Shown here: positions 57,801-64,000 of the stretch, in pieces
Numbering within the stretch: the stretch's first letter is position 1
How the letters are laid out: every line of letters starts with the position of its first letter
Source of the DNA: Gonocerus acuteangulatus
Lineage: Eukaryota > Arthropoda > Insecta > Hemiptera > Coreidae
DNA: 64,000 bases
NCBI GenBank assembly: GCA_946811695.1
Contig: OX328131.1
Coordinates: 9,067,326-9,131,325 of the forward strand
Reading direction: 5' to 3'
Made by a program: the position numbers and the translations under genes
The notes under the pieces: model-generated
Database searches by the model: none
Told to the model about the DNA's origin: nothing
Seen by the model: the letters and a program-made list of their open reading frames with translations, nothing else

Positions 57801-60800
57801 CCTCAGTCTTGTTTCTTCTTCTCTTGTGAGTGCATCTATAAAAACAGACACAATTGAAACTGCTCTGGACTGTTTGCGGTAGCTAGTCTCAGCAAACACA
57901 GCAACCTCCAGGAACCCATAACCAGCTCATAAAACTACAAGTAACCTACTTAATTTTTCGACAATTTAATCTTTCTATTTTCATTTCCGCTCAAGGCAAT
58001 TTATGTAAATATGTTATTTTACATTTAATTATATACTGTTGGCGTTCTACATTTTTATTTATAGTTTTTTGTGTTATTTGTTAATTTGATTTTTGAACAT
58101 GCAATAATATTCTTGTTGGGACCTTCTGACATAAATAACCATACACAAACTTACATAACCCAACAATATTATCAGTCTAGACCTACCTGCAGAAGGTTCT
58201 CGGTGGTGTAGGCTGTAATTGTATATTACTTTAAGAGCTCCTAAAGAGGCGTCATAGGGACACGAAACATGTAGAGCAGAATAAAAGAGTAGTTTAGAAA
58301 GTGAGCGTTTTTGTTCAAATTTGACCTTCTGCCACATATAAATATTCAAGAAAAAATAGTTAGTAGTCAGACAGTAAGGAGTACCAAAATGGCAAAGGTA
58401 AATTGCACATATTTATCAGACTTTTATCCGACTGGGAGGAGAGAGAACCACGACCTTGGCCAGCTTTTAAAGGGTTAATATTAACAATAACTTACCTGTA
58501 TTGGATTCACCAAACTGCGTCAAAGCTGTTTCATAAACCATCCGTGCATGTTTCAAGCTGAGCTTCGGCTGAGCGTCTTCTAACCTAGACATCGCCACAT
58601 GAAGGTCGAGCGAGAAAGGTGGTGTGATCGACAGATTCTCGTAAGCTCGTCTTGCAGCCACTAACATTAAAAAATTAAATAAATAAAGATATTGTTTTTG
58701 TTTTAAAATTGAATAATGTATATAAAATAAAAGTTCATTTTTTAGGAGTAGCAACAGCTTAACCCTTTGCAATAATGTGCAAAAAATCAGTTTCATTGTA
58801 GCTATAATGAATGGCCTCCATCTCAATCAAGCCAATTCATGGGGAACAAAAAAATTAAAGCATTCACCAAGGGCTTTAAAGTGAAGTTGAGGATATATTG
58901 AACGGAAACCAACAATTAACACTTTTTCTGCGGGTGTCATTACGGAAGGATTCTAGCGATTCAAACCACTTACGAGTGTACCTTCGGAAGGACACTCCTC
59001 CATTACTTTTACCTTTAGATTCAAAAGGCTAGTAAATGGAGGAGATTCACTTTTACAGCTCCAGGTAAAGACAGTTGCCTTCAGTATTTTTTGGGTTTTC
59101 CAACAGTGTTTTCCATTTTCAAATCGGCTGAATGGAAAAATTTGTATGATTTTTTTTTATGAAAAAATGTCTACATGAAAAATTCAATCAAAAAATGTTT
59201 TGTGATTGTTTAGGGAGGTAGCCCCAAACAATGACAGCCACAGCGAAAGTGTTAATAATCACATTGATGTTGTAAATATGTAACAATAAAAAGTCCGACT
59301 CGCAGGAACTGGGTCATCTTAGTAGGGTTCCAATTAGTAAAGGAATAGAAACAATTATTGGTGAAAAATATAAAATAAAATCTTAAAGAGAAGGAGAAGT
59401 AAGACACCAAACAGGAAACTGACAGTCTTCAAAGCGGAAATTACTCCAAGATATTTTGACTGTAACTTATATGTATCCAAAATTTATATATCCTAGTTTG
59501 GACGAATTTGAAGCATGTAGAAAATATTTAGACTGAATTCAGCGAGAATCTCTTAGAAATACCTAGAAGTGTACAAATGAAAAGCCGTAAGCACAACAAT
59601 TTTCGCTGCAGGAATTTTGCTTATAAAACAGTATTCCGGTAGGTGAATTCTGCTGGTTAATTAACTTGACCTTTTAAATCAGGCAAAGTAGTTTTGTATA
59701 AAATTTCACCAAATAAATAACAATACATAAAGGAAAATCAGTTATACTTACAATTGTTTTTGAACAAATTTTTGCAAAGAAACCTCAGCAAAAAGATGAC
59801 ACATTTTTAATCAAAAAAATATAGTTCGTTTTAACTACACAATCGTACCTCAATTATTATTACGTTTGTTATAGTTGTTAAGGTCAACGATGGCCTCTTA
59901 ATAAATAGAAAGAGTTAAAGAGCTTCCTAAGATACAGCAGGAGAAAGAGAAGAACAAAAAGAAAAAATACGTATATAATATAAACTCACATATGCCCCTG
60001 GAAACTGCAAGCCACTCGACATATCTTCCTTTCAATGCAGCACCCACTTTCAAGTTGCTCACTCCTTCCTTCCACAGACTCTCGCCCTTAAATATTAATA
60101 AAAATATTATCTGCAAATCACAGTATGAAACAAAAAGCAAATCTTATAAGAAAGAATTAGATAATACTTACCTTTGAAGGATCAGTCATCTGGTAATACT
60201 TGAGAAGAAGAAACCAAAGACTGGCCTGATCTGGTATATTAGGATTAGAAAGGGCTTCCCTGAACACCGAGATTGCACCTTCTTCATCGCCTCGACTCAA
60301 ATGATATCGGAGTCTCCACGACCAAAGTTTAATGCTATCCTTTAGTCTCTCGGTTCCCCACTTGAGAACTTTACACGTATCAACATCTTCTACTTTTCTA
60401 ATCTGGAAAAATTACATCTAAATATAATAATGAATTTTTGAAGCTTTTAAAAACAAAGACTTGACCTATTGGGCCACGTAAGGTGCTTTACTTCTTTCCT
60501 GTTATAAACTTATCCGCCCTGTTACAACCTAAACCCTTAACCCAGTTGCTTCGCTTGTGGAATCGGGAACGTTATAGTTTAAATTGTCTTCAGCCTTAGC
60601 TTTGGCTAAGTATTGATAAACATTGAACACTATCTCCCTTGTCTGACCTCTCAAAGCCTTCCCTGGTCCTAAACGAGACATAATCAGTTTTTATAGAGAT
60701 TCACGTTAAGAACTTGACCATTAAAAGGCTTTGAAAATGGCAGAACAGAAGGGCGAGTGCAGGGAGAAATCCCCCAGGTGTTCGTGCTTGCGCAATTGAG

Positions 60801-63632
60801 CTCCTGGGTTTATCTGAACAGGCTATAGGTTAAACTTTCAAATTGTTGGAAAGCATTATTTTATTCTTTATTTGCTTATTCTTTTTAGCTCTGAATATTT
60901 AGGCTGAATTATGTAATTTTATGCTTAAATAAATTTATTTATAGGCTGTATTCTTTAGTTCAAAAAATAAAAAAAAAATTTATGATATAGGTACTAATCA
61001 ATGAAGCTAAATAAATAAATACTCTCTTTTTTATTTAAAAAAAAAAAAAAATAAAAAAAAATCTCCTGACAAATAGTGGTGAAAGAAATAGCTTAAGCTT
61101 CCCTCAGTTGCTTATTAGGCCCAAGGTTGAAATCCTGGAAAAATAAGCCGTAGGGAGTAGGTAAACAAGAGAGGAGGGTCGGACTGCTGTACAAGTCCAC
61201 CGAACTTGTCATCATTGCAGCCAATGACGGCCTTGCTGGGTTGCCACTACCCCGTCACCTAGTCCCGCGCCTGGTAGGGTTGTAGAACTGGCAACGTCGA
61301 GCCCCCTCTACGCTTTCCCCCAAGTAACGAGTATCTCTGACACTACATAGATAACCCAAAAGAAACTTTTTTCATCTAATAGAAAGATTAAATAACAAAT
61401 TATAAACAAAATACTGTATAATGAAAATGAAATCTTACCCACATAAGATAATGCCTTTCGGTGAGCATCTCGGCTTTATGTCCTGCATCAAATGCATTCT
61501 CAAGGCAATTCTTCTTGAAGTTCGGCAAAGCACTTGTGTCTTCATTCAATTCCAAAATGCAGTCAAGATAAAATCCCCACATTTTTGGAGTGGCAATACG
61601 TTCTAAGCCAGTTTGATATGTGCTAATACATTTCCTTTTTGAAAAAAAGTAGACAATATTAACACAATAAGGAAGGAATATTTAAATATTAAATGTTTTA
61701 TCAATCACTAAATTTTAACACATTAAACGCTGTGGGACCTGCAGTGAATTATTTCATTGACAGGCAACATATAATTTTTGCAGAGCAACGCATCATTGCC
61801 GAGCACAAATACATAGTATTTTATTGTGGTGACAGCCGTGGCCCAACTGAACTACCCAGTACGTTGATTTTCAAAAAATTCAACTCCATGGGTTTTGGTA
61901 GTTGTTCGATCTGCGAGCTAGCTACATCCCACGCACTCTCTCGTCCAGTGCATGAAGCAAGAACTTCTGCAGGCTGCCACTGCAAAACAAACGGCAGCCC
62001 GAGTAAGCCAGTACGTCCTGGGCAGCCAAAGAGAACGTATACAGCTCAAACACTCTTCTTCAGCCAACCTCCTCACTCATTTTGCCTACGAAAATCGGAT
62101 ACAACGCCATGAAGGAGAACATTTGTTTCATATTATTTCATACAGTCCACTTGTACCTAATCCACGCCTGGACTCCGGCGATGTCACTCAAGATTTGCGT
62201 GCATCACCCATGTTAGGGAGGCGTGCAAATTATACAGTAGTAGAAATGAAATAAAAATAATAAAAAAAATAGAACATATGAAATGACTTAATAATTTTTA
62301 AAGTGCATGAAGTACAGCAAAAAAAGGAATAATTGAATTTAAAATAATTGTAAAATAAAACCATTTGGAGACAATGTTCTCTATTGAAACATTTTGCTTT
62401 GAACGTATTCTTGTCCAAACATTTCATCATTAGACCAGTATTCACTTAGCTTTGTTAATTTTACAATACCCATGAATAAAATAAGGCAAAACAATATTTT
62501 TATTTCATTTTTGCTGGCTTCTTTCCACTGATGCAGATGAGAACTCTTTTTCAGGGTTGGAGTTCCAAGAGTTTGTTGGGCATATAAGTTGGTTTGAAAG
62601 GCTAAACATTTCGTCCAGAAACAAGTAGTTTATAAAAATTTTCAGGTTTTGATTTGTTCATGAAATATCTCAATCTTAAAGGTTTCATATCTGGTATTTC
62701 AGTATAGCTGAATACATACAGGTATTTTAGTATTAGGCGCTGATATTCCCTAGGTTCATGCCATTTTGATTATAAATTATAAAACCAATAAAATAAAAAA
62801 CACGAGACGGGATAGATAATTTTTTTTAGTTAGTGCTATGACCGGTAACATGACTGCCATGGCCCAGTGAAGTAAAATCTATTAGTTCTGGCCAAGGCGG
62901 GGACAGGTGACCGTCAACAATAAATATCCCTTCCGCAAATAAATAAAAACAATTTTTTTATCCCAAAAACATTAAAAATATTGAAATCCCCCCCCCCCAA
63001 AAATTACATGAAACATTTTTAAAAAAGGAGGTTAATGTTATAACTTAATCCAAGCACTCACTCAATTCTCTCCTTGAACGTGCCCCCAAGCTCGAGTTCT
63101 CGCCTTGCAAGAGTATCCCAGGTCACTTCTTCATTAGGGAACTTTATTTTCATACCCCTAAAATGAAAGAAATCAATTAGTCATCCTTAAAATATGATAG
63201 TAAGGTTATAAATGGGGGTGGTTAGCCCAGTGGTAGAGTACTCGACTCATGTTCTGGACCTAAGTTAGAAACTCGGGCGAGCAGTTAAAGATATTGTGTT
63301 CTTCCCGTCCTTACAGTCCTTATGAAGGTTTAAAATTCAAGCTAAACATTGACAATAAATAATTTTTTACAGAAACATTTAGCATTAGTAGCTATCATGA
63401 CCAGGGAAAGTGTGAAAACCCTGTTTATTAAACCCGTAAATATATACATACTCAACAATCTTGTTCTGAATTGATGAGGTGAACTTATATTCCTCTGCAA
63501 TGTTTAGAAGATCGACTAAGAATGTCACATCATTTATCTTCTTTATAGCTGAGTCGTAAATGACTTCTGCTAGTTGACCTTTCAGTATCGGATCATTTGA
63601 AGTGTCGCAGTTTTCATCAACTTTTCCTTTCT
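54779..63632 (-). CDS. UTP6 small-subunit processome component (C-terminal two thirds; 5' end beyond window)
   Basis: Eight minus-strand exons (63632-63452, 63157-63062, 61622-61439, 60402-60172, 60086-59990, 58660-58496, 57009-56850, 54872-54779) splice in frame with GT-AG introns to give 401 residues ending TAG. The product follows human UTP6 block by block: DPILKGQLAEVIYDSAI, EEVTWDTLARRELEL, TYQTGLERIATPKMWGFYL, ASLWFLLLKYYQMTDPSK, GRYVEWLAVSRGILAARRAY, ALTQFGESNTDVWMWYVKFE and AKHVPQIYERAMKTL. UTP6 is a nucleolar half-a-TPR (HAT) repeat protein of the U3-associated UTP-B subcomplex, needed for early 18S rRNA processing. About 200 N-terminal residues should lie right of position 64000. 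The last 30 residues (QISVPKPMEGEPMD onward) are an acidic/Pro-rich tail not seen in the human protein. Introns hold several transposons and SINEs. Confidence 0.95.
55735..56245 (+). repeat. Family 2 short copy in UTP6 last intron
   Basis: aactcgtaggaaatgagtaa and cttagcgtgattctgttcat begin it and ggagggaggaaacatgctaa ends it. It has the same order of phrases as copy 1 (ttaataagctttcgaatggt, caattttcgagata). Much diverged and only about 500 bp. Confidence 0.72.
56519..56703 (+). mobile_element. Old, diverged SINE-A copy
   Basis: tggtggcctagtggccgtga head with deletions, box B ggatttgattcccac, then middle ctatcctggatagaaaagga and tail 'gtggacattaaaattt'. It is more diverged than the others, so the family is long-lived. 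Confidence 0.82.
56850..57009 (-). CDS. UTP6 exon with VWMWYVKFEEKYG
   Basis: Acceptor tttcag|ATGTCT, donor cacag|GTATTT. It encodes the last HAT repeat. Phase 1 at the 5' side completes the Asp of NTDVWMWY. Confidence 0.92.
57036..57462. mobile_element. Family 4 MITE-like element in UTP6 intron
   Basis: tagcataaatatgctttagc at the left and ctaaagcatatttatg at the right form terminal inverted repeats of about 17 bp, themselves partly palindromic. The interior repeats 'ggtgttcgtacatt'/'gcgcagt' phrases several times. A fragment lies at 38515. Confidence 0.75.
58496..58660 (-). CDS. UTP6 exon with RRAYENLSITPPFSLDL
   Basis: Acceptor gttag|TGGCTG, donor atacag|GTAAGT. It encodes a HAT repeat covering the human RAVFKSLQESRPFSVDF region. 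Confidence 0.93.
58916..59255. mobile_element. piggyBac-type MITE in UTP6 intron
   Basis: TTAA at 58916-58919 and 59252-59255. The ends CACTTTTTCTGCGGGTGTCATT(…)-type and its inverse AATGACAGCCACAGCGAAAGTG match at 17 of 22 positions. 332 bp inside, non-coding; a different family from 5969-6511. Confidence 0.8.
59291..59710 (+). repeat. Family 2 fragment in UTP6 intron
   Basis: aagtccgactcgcaggaact start, then ctagtttggacgaatttgaa and tgctggttaattaacttgac, as in other family 2 copies. The 3' end is missing. Confidence 0.75.
59990..60086 (-). CDS. UTP6 exon with GESLWKEGVSNLK
   Basis: Acceptor atttaag|GGCGAG, donor gcatat|GTGAGT. It ends in phase 1 so that T joins TG of the next exon (Leu). 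The upstream intron is only 85 bp. Confidence 0.93.
60172..60402 (-). CDS. UTP6 exon with IRKVEDVDTCKVLKWG
   Basis: Acceptor ttccag|ATTAGA, donor tcaaag|GTAAGT; 77 whole codons. It includes LWSWRLRYHLSRGDEEGA and FREALSNPNIPDQASLWF, two HAT units with the usual W...Y/A spacing. Confidence 0.94.
60560..60840 (+). repeat. Foldback family 3 fragment in UTP6 intron
   Basis: cagccttagctttggctaag through gagacataatcagtttttat to aacaggctata. It matches the right half of 30677-31275. Confidence 0.8.
61080..61330. repeat. Unclassified GC-richer block in UTP6 intron
   Basis: The stretch with gggtcggactgctgtacaag and 'gcgcctggtagggttgtaga' stands out in base composition from its AT-rich surroundings. 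It looks like a transposon fragment, but no family is recognised and no UTP6 coding match exists here. Confidence 0.4.
61439..61622 (-). CDS. UTP6 exon with ERIATPKMWGFYLDC
   Basis: Acceptor tattag|CACATA, donor atgtgg|GTAAGA. It covers the human YEEAVKTLPTEAMWKCYI region and on to the Leu-rich segment RHYLMW. Confidence 0.94.
61952..62254 (+). pseudogene. Unrecognised ORF (about 100 codons) antisense within UTP6 intron
   Basis: The frame runs ATGAAGCAAGAACTTCTGC onward to TGA... with an even amino-acid mix (LQAATAKQTAARVSQYVL, then YENRIQRHEGEHLFHIISYS). It is less biased than most chance ORFs here, and a second open frame of 139 codons overlaps its 5' half. No domain is recognised. It could be a processed pseudogene fragment or transposon coding relic. 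Functional coding is doubtful. Confidence 0.25.
63062..63157 (-). CDS. UTP6 exon with VTWDTLARREL
   Basis: Acceptor ttttag|GGGTAT, donor attga|GTGAGT. It holds the strongest match of the gene to the human protein (LTWDYVARRELE). Confidence 0.94.
63213..63300 (+). repeat. SINE-B head fragment in UTP6 intron
   Basis: gggtggttagcccagtggta and a following box-B-like segment, then 'gcagttaaagat' as in SINE-B. It is diverged and cut short after about 90 bp. Confidence 0.7.
63452..63632 (-). CDS. UTP6 first exon visible in window
   Basis: Acceptor tattacag|AGAAAGG, donor gttga|GTATGT. It encodes KGKVDENCDTSNDPILKG and LVDLLNIAEEYKFTSSIQ. It starts in phase 1, so at least one more exon lies beyond 64000. 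Confidence 0.93.
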
Positions 63633-63849
63633 CTGTAATACAAAAAAAAATTAAGATTTAAAATACTAAATCTGTGCATAAAGTTTTAAAACCATTTGAA
63701 GCTGAAGCTTAAACATTTTGAACCTGTGATGTGAGTTGATGCTACGGGAAAAATAATCAACAATGACATATAAAATAGAAAAAATAATTAAATCATAAAA
63801 ATATGATGGACACATTTTTAAATTTTGGATATGTTTGGAGTTAAGGAAG

Positions 63850-64000
63850 GATTACAATAAAATATGTTATTAATAGACATTAAAAGTTTCGGGAACTTTG
63901 TATATTTTCCTTAATATCTTGAAAACTGTTGGAAATCGTGGTAAGCGGAAGGCTACCATTCGAAAACTTACTAAATGCTCTACAAAAAAGATTCTGAAGC
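63850..64000 (-). repeat. Family 2 fragment, minus strand, cut by window end
   Basis: On the minus strand it reads gcttcagaatcttttttgta, then tagtaagttttcgaatggta and 'caacagttttcaagatatt', matching 19690-19790. It lies in the UTP6 intron upstream of the first visible exon. Confidence 0.78.

Overview
The window is AT-rich, repeat-dominated nuclear DNA of an animal, most likely an arthropod and probably an insect. The evidence is spliced genes with GT-AG introns, a mariner-type transposase with the N-terminal domain usual in insects, a Jockey-like non-LTR relic, a Penelope-like element, and SINEs derived from tRNA and 5S rRNA. The species cannot be named from the sequence. Nothing prokaryotic or viral was seen.

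Only two cellular genes are supported, both in the right-hand third. A plus-strand gene with three visible exons (46395-46658, 48611-48899, 50971-52451) encodes a DRC5/TCTE1-like leucine-rich-repeat protein of the ciliary nexin-dynein regulatory complex. A minus-strand gene with eight visible exons (54779 to 63632, continuing past the right edge) encodes the C-terminal two thirds of UTP6, the HAT-repeat protein of the U3 small-subunit processome. The two genes converge, separated by about 2.3 kb that holds a truncated mariner transposon. I see no functional link between them.

Layout: 190-1676, 82-bp satellite; 2.0-10 kb, MITEs, SINEs, a Penelope-like element with inverted terminal repeats, and two copies of a roughly 1.1-kb unclassified repeat (family 1); 10.4-22.8 kb, two composite repeats (family 2), a third family 1 copy, a 5S-derived SINE and a SINE nested inside another insertion; 23.2-25.5 kb, 55-bp satellite; 27.6-28.9 kb, fourth family 1 copy; 29.7-31.7 kb, SINEs and a foldback element; 31.8-37.1 kb, a strikingly uniform 77-bp satellite of about 69 copies; 37.2-42.5 kb, Penelope and LINE relics and a 1.57-kb hAT-type foldback element; 43-46 kb, foldback elements embedded in (TA)n tracts; 46.4-64 kb, the two genes with transposon-filled introns.

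The observations most worth following are: hammerhead-ribozyme-like cores in the Penelope terminal repeats; SINEs that combine tRNA or 5S heads with shared middle and tail modules; a giant palindromic hAT element with about 20 CCGGAAGT (ETS-type) sites; insertions nested two deep with clear target-site duplications; and foldback elements sitting in (TA)n tracts. I found no clearly novel multi-gene system.
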